DNA of 64,000 bases from Desulfarculaceae bacterium (GCA_020444545.1 JAHLKT010000001.1:682001-746000); one strand, 5' to 3'; numbered from the stretch's first letter, positions 25,775-34,422 are shown. Program-made: numbers and translations. The notes: generated by a model from the letters alone, not told the origin.

Positions 25775-26554
25775 TTGGACCCGCAGTTCGACCTGAAACC
25801 CTACCAGCAGCGCCTGGCCCGGCTTTTGGCCGCCAGCGGCGCCCTGTTTTTCGCCCCGGAGCTGCGCCTCAAGGACGGCCGGCCCACCCCTTACTTCGTC
25901 AATTTGGGCAAGATCAACACCGGCCGCCTGATCATGGAGCTGGGCCGCTGCCTGGCGGGCTGGATCGCGGATCACGACCTGGCCGGCGAGGTGGAGGTGA
26001 TCGTGGGGCCCAGCTACAAGGGCAGCGCCCTGGCCCAGGCCGCGGCCATGTGCCTGTGGCAGGACAAGGGCCTGGACCTGGCCTTTGACTACGACCGCAA
26101 GGAGGCCAAGACCCACGGCGAGGCCAGCGGGCAAAAGGCCATGTTCGTCACCGGCGCCCTGAAGGCCGGCAGCAAGATACTGATCATCGACGACGTGGGC
26201 ACCTCCATGGCCACCAAGGTGGAGCTATTGGAAAAGCTCGACGCCGAGGGCAAGCGCCTGGGCGCGCCCTTCCAGACCGCCGGGGTGCTCCTGGCCGTGG
26301 ACCGCGAGCAGACCCAGGCGGTGTACGACAGCGAGGGCAAGCTCACCGAGGGGGTGCGCGGCCCCGACGCCCTGGCCGCCTTCGTGCAGTCCACCGGGGT
26401 GCGCGTGTGGGCCCTGCTGGGCATCCGCGAGATGGTGCATTTCCTGGCCAAGGCCGGAGAGCCGGTGAACGTGGCCGGGACCATGCGCCCCCTGGAGGCG
26501 GCCGACGTAAAGCGGGTCGAGGAGTATTTGTCCGTGTACGGGCGGGAGCAATAA
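25775..26554 (+). CDS. pyrE: Orotate phosphoribosyltransferase
   Basis: The 259-residue product starts at TTG after AGAAAGGACTCGCC. It has the OPRT fold: FAPELRLKDGRPTPYFVNLG near residue 27, then VEVIVGPSYKGSALAQAAA, and the PRPP-binding loop ILIIDDVGTSMATKVELLE near residue 131. It makes OMP from orotate and PRPP. The chain is about 40 residues longer than the common form; the C-terminal segment (EPVNVAGTMRPLEAADVKRV) is the addition. pyrK and pyrD lie 5-7 kb downstream on the same strand. Confidence 0.92.
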   Translation: MDPQFDLKPYQQRLARLLAASGALFFAPELRLKDGRPTPYFVNLGKINTGRLIMELGRCLAGWIADHDLAGEVEVIVGPSYKGSALAQAAAMCLWQDKGLDLAFDYDRKEAKTHGEASGQKAMFVTGALKAGSKILIIDDVGTSMATKVELLEKLDAEGKRLGAPFQTAGVLLAVDREQTQAVYDSEGKLTEGVRGPDALAAFVQSTGVRVWALLGIREMVHFLAKAGEPVNVAGTMRPLEAADVKRVEEYLSVYGREQ

Positions 26555-26557
26555 GTT

Positions 26558-26905
26558 TTGAAGCGGGCGATCGTATCGCCTATCCTCTCGGGCCTGGTGA
26601 TCCCCGGCCTGGGGCAGCTGGTAAACCGCCAGGTGGGCAAGGGCGCCTTTTTGGTGGCCGCGGCCAGCCTCTTGTTCATGGCCACCCTGGGCTTCGCCCT
26701 GCACAAGATCACCCAAGCGGTGATCGCCCTGGATGGCTACAGCGGGCCGGACAAGTTCGGCGCGCTCCGGGCCCAACTAATCAAGGAAGGCACCGCCTGG
26801 TTGTGGGTGCTGGGCGGGCTCATGGCCGCCCTGTGGATCTACGCCATCTGGGACGCCTGGCAAGGCGGCAAGGCCCGTGACGCCCAGCTGGCCGGAGAGA
26901 AGTAA
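26558..26905 (+). CDS. Small membrane protein, TM2/DUF5683-like
   Basis: The 115-residue protein starts at TTG, 3 bp after the pyrE stop. Two hydrophobic segments (GAFLVAAASLLFMATLGFAL and TAWLWVLGGLMAALWIYAIW) follow an IPGLGQLVNRQVGKG motif typical of TM2-like membrane proteins. Function is unknown. The tight spacing implies co-transcription with pyrE and the two small genes after it. Confidence 0.75.
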   Translation: MKRAIVSPILSGLVIPGLGQLVNRQVGKGAFLVAAASLLFMATLGFALHKITQAVIALDGYSGPDKFGALRAQLIKEGTAWLWVLGGLMAALWIYAIWDAWQGGKARDAQLAGEK

Positions 26906-26907
26906 AC

Positions 26908-27240
26908 ATGCGAGCCATCATCCTGGACGAGCTGCGGCCCCCGGACATGGAAAAACTGACCGGGCATCTGCAAAACGAACTGGTTAGCTCGGGGCTGCCC
27001 GACGTTTTCTGGCTGGAGCTGCCCCCGGAGCTCTTGGCCCCGGAGCAGCGGGATCACGAGCAGTGCGGCCCCCACCGGGTGGCCGCCGTGTTGGAGCTGG
27101 ACAGCCTGAAGCTGGAGCTTCTGGTGCGCTCGGCCACCAGCCTGCGCTGCTCCTGCACCGCCTACGCCACCAGCCAGCAGCGCGACTGGCTCCTGGCCTG
27201 GGTGGACCAACTCATCGACGATCTGGAGCTTAGTACATGA
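26908..27240 (+). CDS. Conserved-looking cytosolic protein of unknown function (110 aa)
   Basis: I do not recognise a family. The product starts MRAIILDELRPPDMEKLTGH two bases after the previous stop and overlaps the next start by four bases. It has a Leu-rich first half, a CGPHR segment and a CSCTAYATSQQ segment (Cys pair near residues 82-84), with no membrane segment. Operon position and codon use support expression. Confidence 0.72.
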   Translation: MRAIILDELRPPDMEKLTGHLQNELVSSGLPDVFWLELPPELLAPEQRDHEQCGPHRVAAVLELDSLKLELLVRSATSLRCSCTAYATSQQRDWLLAWVDQLIDDLELST

Positions 27241-27470
27241 TTCCCCGGGGAGGCATGCCCCCCAACCGCCGCCAGGGGGCCTACAAGGACCTGGAGGCCA
27301 CCAGCCTATTCTGCCCCCGCTGCAAACAGGCCCAGCCGGTGCGCCGGCGTTTGCTCCTGGTTTTGCCCAGCGGCGAGAAATACTCCTACCACTGCGCCGT
27401 GTGCGGCGAAGAGGTGGGCAGCAAGCTGGAAAAGCAGGATATGAGCGGGGTGCTTTCCCCGTTTAAATAG
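27237..27470 (+). CDS. Zinc-ribbon protein (77 aa), unknown function
   Basis: The protein has two CxxC knuckles, CPRC near residue 24 and CAVC near residue 55, forming a zinc ribbon with a basic beta strand between (RRRLLLVLPSGEKYSYHC). Small proteins of this kind are often nucleic-acid or protein adaptors. The ATG overlaps the upstream stop (ATGA), so the genes are coupled. Function is unknown. Confidence 0.78.
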   Translation: MIPRGGMPPNRRQGAYKDLEATSLFCPRCKQAQPVRRRLLLVLPSGEKYSYHCAVCGEEVGSKLEKQDMSGVLSPFK

Positions 27471-27479
27471 GAGATTCGC

Positions 27480-28466
27480 TTGAACCAGCTCAAGTCTCAG
27501 CCCGTAAAGGTGCTCATCACCGGCGGGGCCGGTTTCATCGGCTCGCACCTGGCCACCCATCTGCTCTCCCTGGGCCAGCGGGTGGAGGTGATCGACGACC
27601 TCTCCACCGGCAGCATCTCCAACCTGGAGCCCCTGCGCGAGCACCCCGACTTCTCCTACCAGATAGCCGACATGCGCGACCTGCCCCTGCTGGCCGAGAT
27701 GGTGGACCGGGCCCAGGTGATCTATCACCTGGCCGCCGCGGTGGGGGTGCGCCTGATCGTGGAGAGCCCGGTCAAGACCATCGAGACCAACGTGGGCTGC
27801 ACCGAGGCGGTCCTCAAGCTGGCCAACAAGAAGGGCAAGAAGGTCATCGTGGCCTCCACCAGCGAGGTCTACGGCAAGAACGACCAGGTGCCCTTCGCCG
27901 AGGATCACGACCTGGTGATGGGCCCCACCTCCAAGGCCCGCTGGTCCTACGCTTGCAGCAAGGCCATCGACGAATTCCTGGCCCTGGCCTATCACAAGGC
28001 GCGGGGCCTGCCGGTGGTGGTAGTGCGCCTGTTCAATACGGTGGGCGCCGGCCAGACCGGGCGCTACGGCATGGTGCTGCCCAACTTCGTGCGCCAGGCC
28101 CTGGGGGGCAAACCCATCACCGTGTTCGGCGACGGCACCCAGAGCCGCTGCTTCTCCGAGGTGGGCGAGGTGGTCAAGTGCCTGGCCGCCCTGGCCGCCG
28201 AGCCAAAGGCGGTGGGCCAGGTGGTCAACGTGGGCTCCACCCAGGAGATATCCATCATGGGCCTGGCCGAGCTGGTCAAGGAGCTGACCGGCAGCGACTC
28301 GCCCATCCGCCTGGTGCCCTACGAGGAGGCCTACGAGGAGGGCTTCGAGGACATGCCCCGCCGGGTGCCCGACGTGAGCCGGCTGGAGAGCCTGGTGGGC
28401 TTTACTCCCCAGATGGGCATCGCGCCCATCGTGCAAACGGTGATCGACCATTATCGCAAGCTGTAG
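27480..28466 (+). CDS. NAD-dependent epimerase/dehydratase (extended SDR, nucleotide-sugar type)
   Basis: The 328-residue product starts at TTG after AGGAGATTCGC. The extended SDR features are LITGGAGFIGSHLATHLL at the NAD site, DDLSTGSISNLEPL, the catalytic YACSK (Tyr about 158) with an upstream STSEVYG, and a C-terminal sugar-nucleotide region. It acts on UDP- or GDP-sugars as an epimerase, dehydratase or decarboxylase. It lies 15 bp upstream of the GT4/CapD fusion, so the two probably supply and attach a sugar for a surface glycan. Confidence 0.9.
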   Translation: MNQLKSQPVKVLITGGAGFIGSHLATHLLSLGQRVEVIDDLSTGSISNLEPLREHPDFSYQIADMRDLPLLAEMVDRAQVIYHLAAAVGVRLIVESPVKTIETNVGCTEAVLKLANKKGKKVIVASTSEVYGKNDQVPFAEDHDLVMGPTSKARWSYACSKAIDEFLALAYHKARGLPVVVVRLFNTVGAGQTGRYGMVLPNFVRQALGGKPITVFGDGTQSRCFSEVGEVVKCLAALAAEPKAVGQVVNVGSTQEISIMGLAELVKELTGSDSPIRLVPYEEAYEEGFEDMPRRVPDVSRLESLVGFTPQMGIAPIVQTVIDHYRKL

Positions 28467-28481
28467 CCTGGGGGGGCGCGC

Positions 28482-30242
28482 TTGATACCGCTGATCATCT
28501 CCTTCGCCGTGGCCCTGGCCTCGGCCGCCCTGCTCACCCCGGTGGTGATCCTCTTGGCCCGCCGCTGGGGATGGGTGGTGCAGCCCCGCGAGGACCGCTG
28601 GCACCGCAAGCCCACCGCGGTCTACGGCGGGGTGGCCATCTATCTGGCCTTCCTGGTCTCCTTCTTCATCCTGGGGCGGCCCGGCCCCAGCAGCATGACC
28701 CTGGTGGGCTGCGCCAGCGCCATGTTCGTCATCGGGCTGGTGGACGACATCCTGGACCTGAAGCCCCAGGTGAAGTTTCTGGCCCAGCTCATCGTGGCCA
28801 CGGTGGCCGTGGCCCTGGGCCTGAGCTTCAAGCTGCTGCCCTGGCCCTGGCTCAACGTGCCGCTGACCCTGCTGTGGCTGGTTGGGGTCACCAACGCGGT
28901 GAACATCCTGGACAACATGGACGGGCTCAGCTCGGGGGTGGCCCTGGTGGCCGGGTCCATGCTCTCGGTGATCTCGTTCATGCGCGGCTTCCCGGAGATG
29001 GGTTTCATCGCCGCCGGCCTGGCCGGGGCGGCGGGCGGCTTTCTCATCTACAACTTCAACCCGGCCAAGATTTTCATGGGCGACTGCGGCAGCCTGTTTT
29101 TGGGCTTCACCCTGGCCGCCTGCACCATCATGGGCTCAGGCGGGGCCAGCCCCCTGACCCTGTCGCTCTTGATCCCGGTGGGGGTCTTGGTGGTGCCCCT
29201 GTTCGACATCACCCTGGTGAGCTTCCAGCGCTCCACCCACGGCCGCTCCATCGCCCAGGGCGGGCGGGACCACTCCAGCCACCGCCTGGTGTTTTTGGGC
29301 ATGAGCGAGCGCAAGGCGGTGTTGGTGCTGATCCTGATCAGCTTGGCCGGCGGCCTGGGCTCGCTGCTGCTGCAATATGTGAGCACTCTGGTGGCGGTGG
29401 TGATCCTGGCCATGGCCATGGTGGTGTTCATCTTCTTCGGGGTGTTCTTGGGCGGGGTGAAGGTATACGACGCCAACGCCCGGCCCGCCCATCGCTGGCA
29501 AAGCCCGGTGCTGGGGCGGCTGGTGCTCTACAAGAAGCAGCTGTTGCAAATCATGGTGGACCTGCTGCTCATCTCGGCGGCCTATAGCGCCTCCTGGCTG
29601 CTGCGCTTTGAGGGCCACCTGAACCAGGACCAGATGTATTTGCTCACCCACAGCCTGCCCATGGTGCTGGGGGTGAAGCTCCTGGCATTGTGGGTCTTCG
29701 GGGTGTATCGCGGCGAGTGGCGCTACGTGAGCGTGCACGCCATGATCCAGCTGGCCAAGGCGGTGCTGGTGGGCTCGGTGCTGGCGGTGCTGATGGTGCT
29801 GATGCTCTACCGCTTCGAGGGCTTCTCGCGGGCCGCGGTGATCATCGATTTCTTCCTGTGCTTCATGTTCCTGGCCGGATGCCGCTTTCTCTTGCGGGTG
29901 TTCAGCGAGAGCGTGTCCCCCAAGAAGGGCACCCCGGTGCTCATCATGGGCGCGGGCGACGGCGGGGCCATGCTGCTCCGGGAGCTGAAGAACAACCCCG
30001 CCCTGCCCTACGTGCCGGTGGGCTTCGTGGACGACGACCCGGCCAAGCGCGGCCTGGAGATTCACGGCATCTCCGTGTTGGGCAACCGCCACGACCTGCC
30101 CGGGCTCATCAAGCGCCAGCAGGTGCAACGGGTGTTCATCGCCATCCTCTCCTCGCCGGACGACAAATTCGAGGAGGTCTTCGCCATGTGCCGTGCCGCC
30201 GGGGCGAACTGCACCCGCATCCAGCCCATCATCAAGCTGTAA
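28482..30242 (+). CDS. Fusion: GT4 (WecA/MraY-like) sugar-1-phosphate transferase with CapD/FlaA1-type N-terminal Rossmann region
   Basis: This 586-residue protein joins two modules. Residues 1-330 are a polyprenyl-phosphate sugar-1-phosphate transferase: VDDILDL (Asp pair), NAVNILDNMDGLSSG, IFMGDCGSLFLG and the DHSSHRLVFLG motif, with about ten membrane segments. Residues about 345-586 start with four more membrane segments and continue into a Rossmann domain (VLIMGAGDGGAMLLREL, VGFVDDDPAKRGLEIHG) like the N-terminal part of CapD/FlaA1. The catalytic SDR half of CapD is absent; the chain ends IQPIIKL. It probably initiates a membrane-bound glycan in partnership with the SDR gene just upstream. 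Confidence 0.88.
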   Translation: MIPLIISFAVALASAALLTPVVILLARRWGWVVQPREDRWHRKPTAVYGGVAIYLAFLVSFFILGRPGPSSMTLVGCASAMFVIGLVDDILDLKPQVKFLAQLIVATVAVALGLSFKLLPWPWLNVPLTLLWLVGVTNAVNILDNMDGLSSGVALVAGSMLSVISFMRGFPEMGFIAAGLAGAAGGFLIYNFNPAKIFMGDCGSLFLGFTLAACTIMGSGGASPLTLSLLIPVGVLVVPLFDITLVSFQRSTHGRSIAQGGRDHSSHRLVFLGMSERKAVLVLILISLAGGLGSLLLQYVSTLVAVVILAMAMVVFIFFGVFLGGVKVYDANARPAHRWQSPVLGRLVLYKKQLLQIMVDLLLISAAYSASWLLRFEGHLNQDQMYLLTHSLPMVLGVKLLALWVFGVYRGEWRYVSVHAMIQLAKAVLVGSVLAVLMVLMLYRFEGFSRAAVIIDFFLCFMFLAGCRFLLRVFSESVSPKKGTPVLIMGAGDGGAMLLRELKNNPALPYVPVGFVDDDPAKRGLEIHGISVLGNRHDLPGLIKRQQVQRVFIAILSSPDDKFEEVFAMCRAAGANCTRIQPIIKL

Positions 30243-30288
30243 GCCGGGGCGCTTGCCGCCACCGGCTCGCGGAAGCTAAGCTTAAGCC

Positions 30289-31005
30289 ATGAACCAAACC
30301 GCCCACCAAAGCCCCCCGTCCCTGTGGCGGCCGCCCGCCTTGGGCGCGCTGCCCGGCGTGGTGGCCGCGGCCAGCAACCGGGCCTGGGGCGACCTGGCCG
30401 GGACCACCCCCGAGGCCGAGGCCAACCGGGAGCGGCTGTGCGCGGCTTTGGGCCTGGAGGCCCTGGCCTGGGCCCACCAGGTGCATGGCATCGAGGTGCT
30501 GGCCGTGGATGGAGAGGGGCCCCAGGGCGAGGCCGACGGCCTGGCCACCAACCGGCCGGGCGTGGGGCTACTCATCAAGCAGGCCGACTGCCAGGCCCTG
30601 GTGCTGGCCGCCCCGGAGCGCGGGGTGATCGCCAATCTGCACGTGGGCTGGCGGGGCAACGCGGCCGGGATGCCGGGGCGGGGCGTGGCCTTTTTGCAGG
30701 AGCGCTACGGGGTGGAGCCCCACGAGCTCTTCGCGGCGGTGAGCCCCAGCCTGGGGGCCTGCTGCGGCCAGTTCGTCAACTGGCGCAACGAACTGCCCGA
30801 ATCGTTTTTGGCCTTTCGCCGTGGCGAGGACTGCTTTGATTTAGAGGCGGCCACCCGAGCCCAGCTAATCGCCGCCGGGCTGAGGCCCGAGCGCATCGAG
30901 ACCAGCGGAGTGTGCACCGTGTGCGACCGAGACTACTACTCTTATCGCCGCGACCACGGGACCGAGCGCTTCGGCACCGTGGCCGCTTTGGCGGTGCGGC
31001 CATGA
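30289..31005 (+). CDS. pgeF: Peptidoglycan editing factor / polyphenol oxidase (YfiH family)
   Basis: The 238-residue protein has the YfiH (Cu-oxidase_4) zinc-site motifs: HQVHGIEVLAVD, KQADCQALVLAAP and NLHVGWRGNAAG. Reported activities are purine nucleoside phosphorylase and laccase-like chemistry, and removal of misincorporated L-Ser peptidoglycan precursors; which applies here is not shown. It is translationally coupled (ATGA) to pyrK. Confidence 0.9.
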   Translation: MNQTAHQSPPSLWRPPALGALPGVVAAASNRAWGDLAGTTPEAEANRERLCAALGLEALAWAHQVHGIEVLAVDGEGPQGEADGLATNRPGVGLLIKQADCQALVLAAPERGVIANLHVGWRGNAAGMPGRGVAFLQERYGVEPHELFAAVSPSLGACCGQFVNWRNELPESFLAFRRGEDCFDLEAATRAQLIAAGLRPERIETSGVCTVCDRDYYSYRRDHGTERFGTVAALAVRP

Positions 31006-31790
31006 GCGCCAGCCTGCGAGCCAAGGTGCTGGCCAACCGGCCGGTGGGGCCGGGGGTGTACCTGATCACCCTAAAGGCCCCGGCCATCGCGGCCAAAGCG
31101 CGGCCCGGCCAGTTCGTGATGCTCCGGGTGTCGCCCGGCGCGGAGCCGCTGCTGGCGCGGCCTTTCTCCATCCACGGCGTGGAGGGCGAGAGCGTGCTGG
31201 TGCTCTACCAGGTGGTGGGCCGGGGCACCCGCCTGCTGGCCCAGGCCGCCGAAGGCCAGGAGCTGGTGATGTGGGGGCCCCTGGGCCGGGGCTTCGAGCT
31301 GAGCGGGGCATCGCGGCCGGTCTTGGTGGGCGGGGGCATGGGCATCGCGCCCCTAGCCTTTGCCGCCCAGCGGCTGAGCGAAATGGGCCAAGAAACAAGC
31401 CTGCTCTACGGCATGGCCGGGGCCAAGGGCTTCGAGCCGCTGATGGAGACCTTCGACGCTCGCCTCGACCCCGAGAAAGTGACACTCGGCTACGCCAGCG
31501 AAGACGGCAGCATCGGCCTCAAAGGACTGGTGACCGCTCTGCTGAAAGAGACTCTGGCCCAAAAGCCCGGCGCGGTGCTGACCTGCGGCCCCACGCCCAT
31601 GCTCAAGGCGGTGGCCACCCTGGCCCGTGAACACGGGGCGAAATGCCAGGTGTCCCTGGAGGCGCCCATGGCCTGCGGGGTGGGGGCCTGCCTGGGCTGC
31701 GCCATCCCGGCCGCAGCCGGGGGCTATGTGCGGGCCTGTCAGGAAGGCCCGGTGATGGACGCGGAGCTGGTGGACTGGGGGAGGATGTGA
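31002..31790 (+). CDS. pyrK: Dihydroorotate dehydrogenase electron transfer subunit
   Basis: The 262-residue protein begins MSASLRAK at the ATG overlapping the pgeF stop. The flavin-reductase-like FAD domain (KARPGQFVMLRVSPG, ARPFSIHG) is followed by an NAD-binding domain (VLVGGGMGIAPLAFAAQ) and a C-terminal 2Fe-2S cluster site CGVGACLGC plus a later Cys in VRACQEGPV. PyrK passes electrons from the type 1B dihydroorotate dehydrogenase PyrD to NAD. pyrD is two genes downstream with a transglutaminase-like gene in between; all are overlapping. Confidence 0.95.
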   Translation: MSASLRAKVLANRPVGPGVYLITLKAPAIAAKARPGQFVMLRVSPGAEPLLARPFSIHGVEGESVLVLYQVVGRGTRLLAQAAEGQELVMWGPLGRGFELSGASRPVLVGGGMGIAPLAFAAQRLSEMGQETSLLYGMAGAKGFEPLMETFDARLDPEKVTLGYASEDGSIGLKGLVTALLKETLAQKPGAVLTCGPTPMLKAVATLAREHGAKCQVSLEAPMACGVGACLGCAIPAAAGGYVRACQEGPVMDAELVDWGRM

Positions 31791-32455
31791 TGCCCGAGGA
31801 AGTGCCTCTGGAGAGCTTTCTGGAGCCCGCGCCGGGCGTGCAGTGCGAGCCGCGCGAGGTCTTCGACCTGGCCCGCCAGACCGCGCGGGGCGGCCGGAAC
31901 GACGTGGAGGCCGCGCAAAAGCTCTTCGAGTTCGTGCGCGACACGGTGCGCTACAGCGTATCGGTGCCCTTCGAGCCCATCGAGCAGTACCTGGCCCTGA
32001 ACACCCTGGCCCGGGGCAAGGGCTACTGCGTGCAAAAGGCGGCGTTGCTCTGCGCCCTGGCCCGCGCGGTGGGCATCCCCTCGCGGCTGGGCTTCGCGGA
32101 CATCGAAAACGCACAGCTTCCCGAGGAGCTCTACGAGATCACCGGCGACAACGTCTTGCAGTACCACAGCTTCGTGGAGTGGTTCATCGGCGGCCAGTGG
32201 CAAAAGGCCACGCCCAGCTTCGACGCACAGCTGAGCGCCCAGCGGGGCTGGCGCCTGGTGGAGTTCGTACCCGGCGAGGACCTGCTCTTGCCCGCCTTCA
32301 CCCTGGACGGGCGGCCTCACATCCGTTACATCCAGCAGCGCGGCTGGCGCTACGGGGTGCCTTTGGAGGAGATGATGGCTACCTGGGAGGCCAAAGTGGG
32401 GCCGGGGCGCATGGACGCCTGGCGGGCCCGCTACGACTGGGAGGGGCAGGCATGA
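31790..32455 (+). CDS. Transglutaminase-like cysteine peptidase-fold protein
   Basis: The 221-residue product starts at the ATG within TGATG at the pyrK stop and ends overlapping pyrD (ATGA). The triad is visible: Cys in LARGKGYCVQKAALLCALAR, His in LQYHSFVEWFIGGQW and Asp in KATPSFDAQL. VRYSVSVPFEPI is the typical strand before the active-site helix. Cytosolic members are of unknown role (proteases, amidases or inactive). Its place between pyrK and pyrD suggests either operon sharing by chance or a link to the enzyme complex. Confidence 0.85.
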   Translation: MPEEVPLESFLEPAPGVQCEPREVFDLARQTARGGRNDVEAAQKLFEFVRDTVRYSVSVPFEPIEQYLALNTLARGKGYCVQKAALLCALARAVGIPSRLGFADIENAQLPEELYEITGDNVLQYHSFVEWFIGGQWQKATPSFDAQLSAQRGWRLVEFVPGEDLLLPAFTLDGRPHIRYIQQRGWRYGVPLEEMMATWEAKVGPGRMDAWRARYDWEGQA

Positions 32456-33387
32456 GCGCGCCCAACATGGCGGTGATGGTGGGCGGGGTGGAGCTGGCCA
32501 ACCCGGTGCTGGCCGCCAGCGGCACCTTCGGCTACGGCCGCGAGTACAGCCCCTATCTGGAGCCCGGGGCCATCGGCGGGCTGGTGACCAAGGGCGTGAG
32601 CCTAAGGCCCCGCGAGGGCAACCCGCCGCCCAGGATCGTGGAGACCGCCAGCGGGATGCTCAACTCCATCGGCCTGGCCAACGTGGGGCTCGACGAGTTC
32701 ATGCGCGATAAGCTGCCCTGGCTGGCCGGGCAGCCCGGCGCGGTGGTGGTGAATCTCTACGGCGAGAGCATCGAGGAGTTCGCCGAGCTGGCCCGCGTGT
32801 TGGGCGCGGCGGACGGCGTGGACGCCCTGGAGCTGAACGTGTCCTGCCCCAACGTGAAGGAAGGGGGCATGGCCTTTGGCTGCGTTCCCGGCGCGGTGGG
32901 CCAGGTGACCGCCGCCGCGGTGTCCGAGGCGGGCGGCAAGCCGGTGTGGGTGAAGCTGACCCCCAACGTCGCCGATCCGGTGATCATGGCCGAGGCGGCG
33001 GCCCAGGCCGGGGCCCGCGCGGTGAGCCTGATCAACACCCTGCTGGGCATGGCCATCGACGCGCGGCGACGCGCGCCCAAGCTGGCCAATGTGGTGGGCG
33101 GGCTCTCGGGCCCGGCTATCAAGCCGGTGGGCCTGCGCATGGTGTGGCAGGTGGCCCGCGCCCTGGCCGCGCGCCACCCCGAGGTGGACGTGGTGGGCCT
33201 GGGCGGCATCATGAGCGGCGAGGACGCGGCGGAGTACCTGATCGCCGGGGCAGGCGCGGTGCAGGTGGGCACGGCCAGCTTCACCGAGCCGGGCGCGGCC
33301 GGGCGCATCGCCGGAGAGCTGGCCGCCTTCTGCGCCAATGAGGGCGTGGCCGACGTGAACCAGCTGAAGGGGAGCCTGAAGCTATAA
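32452..33387 (+). CDS. pyrD: Dihydroorotate dehydrogenase, type 1B catalytic subunit
   Basis: The 311-residue TIM-barrel flavoprotein has ELANPVLAASGTFGYGREY, GMLNSIGLANVG, the catalytic-Cys motif ELNVSCPNVKEG and the FMN phosphate site VVGLGGIMSGEDAAEYL / GAVQVGTA. It oxidises dihydroorotate to orotate with FMN and pairs with PyrK, so electrons go to NAD. It overlaps the upstream transglutaminase-like gene by 4 bp. This type suits an anaerobic pyrimidine pathway. Confidence 0.96.
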   Translation: MSAPNMAVMVGGVELANPVLAASGTFGYGREYSPYLEPGAIGGLVTKGVSLRPREGNPPPRIVETASGMLNSIGLANVGLDEFMRDKLPWLAGQPGAVVVNLYGESIEEFAELARVLGAADGVDALELNVSCPNVKEGGMAFGCVPGAVGQVTAAAVSEAGGKPVWVKLTPNVADPVIMAEAAAQAGARAVSLINTLLGMAIDARRRAPKLANVVGGLSGPAIKPVGLRMVWQVARALAARHPEVDVVGLGGIMSGEDAAEYLIAGAGAVQVGTASFTEPGAAGRIAGELAAFCANEGVADVNQLKGSLKL

Positions 33388-33397
33388 GGAGAAAGCC

Positions 33398-33835
33398 ATG
33401 AAGCTGACCCCGCAAAACATAGCCGAGGTGCGCATCACCTTGGACAGCTTTTGGGAGGCCTATGGCCGGGGCGACCTGGACGAGGTGATGAGCTACTTCC
33501 TGAAAGACGAGACCATCCTGGGCTTCGGAACCGGGGCCGACGAGCGGCAGGTGGGCTGGGAGGAGATGCGGGCCCAGATCCAGCGCGACCTGTCCCAGAG
33601 CTCCAGCCGCCAGGTGGTCATGGACTGGTTCAAGGGCGGCGGCCAGGACGGCGTGGCCTGGGCGGCCATGGAGTGCGACGTGCGGGCCCAGACCGAGGCC
33701 GGGCCCTTCGAGGGCAAGGTGCGCGAGAGCTTCGTGCTGGTCAAGACCGAGGACGGCTGGAAGATCGTGCTCGGCCACGCCAGCGTGCCCCTGGCCGAGC
33801 AGGAGGACGGGCAGAGCTTTCCGGGCCAGGCATGA
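33398..33835 (+). CDS. SnoaL/NTF2-like domain protein
   Basis: The 145-residue protein has a cone-shaped NTF2-like fold by sequence: VRITLDSFWEAYGRGDLDEVMSYF, then ILGFGTGADERQVGWEEM and the C-terminal VRESFVLVKTEDGWKIVLGH. This is the SnoaL_3/calcium-kinase II association-like layout for small-ligand binding or oligomerisation. The function is unknown. GGAGAAAGCC precedes the ATG. It follows pyrD by 10 bp and overlaps the GNAT gene. Confidence 0.82.
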   Translation: MKLTPQNIAEVRITLDSFWEAYGRGDLDEVMSYFLKDETILGFGTGADERQVGWEEMRAQIQRDLSQSSSRQVVMDWFKGGGQDGVAWAAMECDVRAQTEAGPFEGKVRESFVLVKTEDGWKIVLGHASVPLAEQEDGQSFPGQA

Positions 33836-34422
33836 GCAACAGCCACCGCATCATTGATCTAGCCGAGGAGCACCTACCCGGCGTCCTGCGCATCTGCCGC
33901 CAGGAGCTGGGCGAGGACTATCACGGGGAGGCCGACTTCCGGCGCTGCCTGGAGAGCGGGCGGCGCTTCTGCAAGGTGGCCCTGGACGAGGGCGGCGAGG
34001 CCATGGGCTTCGCCGTGGCCATGGTGCTGGAGCCCGGCCCGGCGGACGATTTCCTCAAGCTGCCTCCCTCGCCGGAGCGCGACCGGCTGCTGGCCGCCAC
34101 CCAGATCGGCATCCTGGACGCGGCGGCGGTGGACCCCGCCGGGCAGGGCGCGGGCCTGGGCCGCCGCCTGGTCGAGGCCATGTACGCCAAGCTGGCCCAG
34201 CGCGGGGCCGAGGTGGTTTGCGCCATGGCCTGGAAGAGCGCGGACGGGCACACCAACGCGGCGCGCATCGTCGAGGAGCTGGGCATGGAAGAGGCCCTGG
34301 CCGTGGAGGGCTACTGGAACCGGGTGGTGGCCAGCCCGGAGGGGCATCATTGCCCGGTGTGCGGGGAGCCGCCCTGCCGCTGCTTCGGGGTGTTGTATGT
34401 GCGGAGGCTGGCCACGGAGTAG
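33832..34422 (+). CDS. GNAT N-acetyltransferase with C-terminal Cys cluster
   Basis: The 196-residue product has a GNAT core: DAAAVDPAGQGAGLGRRLVEA is the acetyl-CoA pyrophosphate-loop region, followed by ARIVEELGMEEALAVEGYW. A short tail, HHCPVCGEPPCRC near residues 172-184, carries four cysteines and two His that may bind zinc. Many GNATs lack such a tail. The substrate is unknown. It starts at the ATG overlapping the previous stop (ATGA) and ends the pyrimidine-region operon. Confidence 0.83.
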   Translation: MSNSHRIIDLAEEHLPGVLRICRQELGEDYHGEADFRRCLESGRRFCKVALDEGGEAMGFAVAMVLEPGPADDFLKLPPSPERDRLLAATQIGILDAAAVDPAGQGAGLGRRLVEAMYAKLAQRGAEVVCAMAWKSADGHTNAARIVEELGMEEALAVEGYWNRVVASPEGHHCPVCGEPPCRCFGVLYVRRLATE

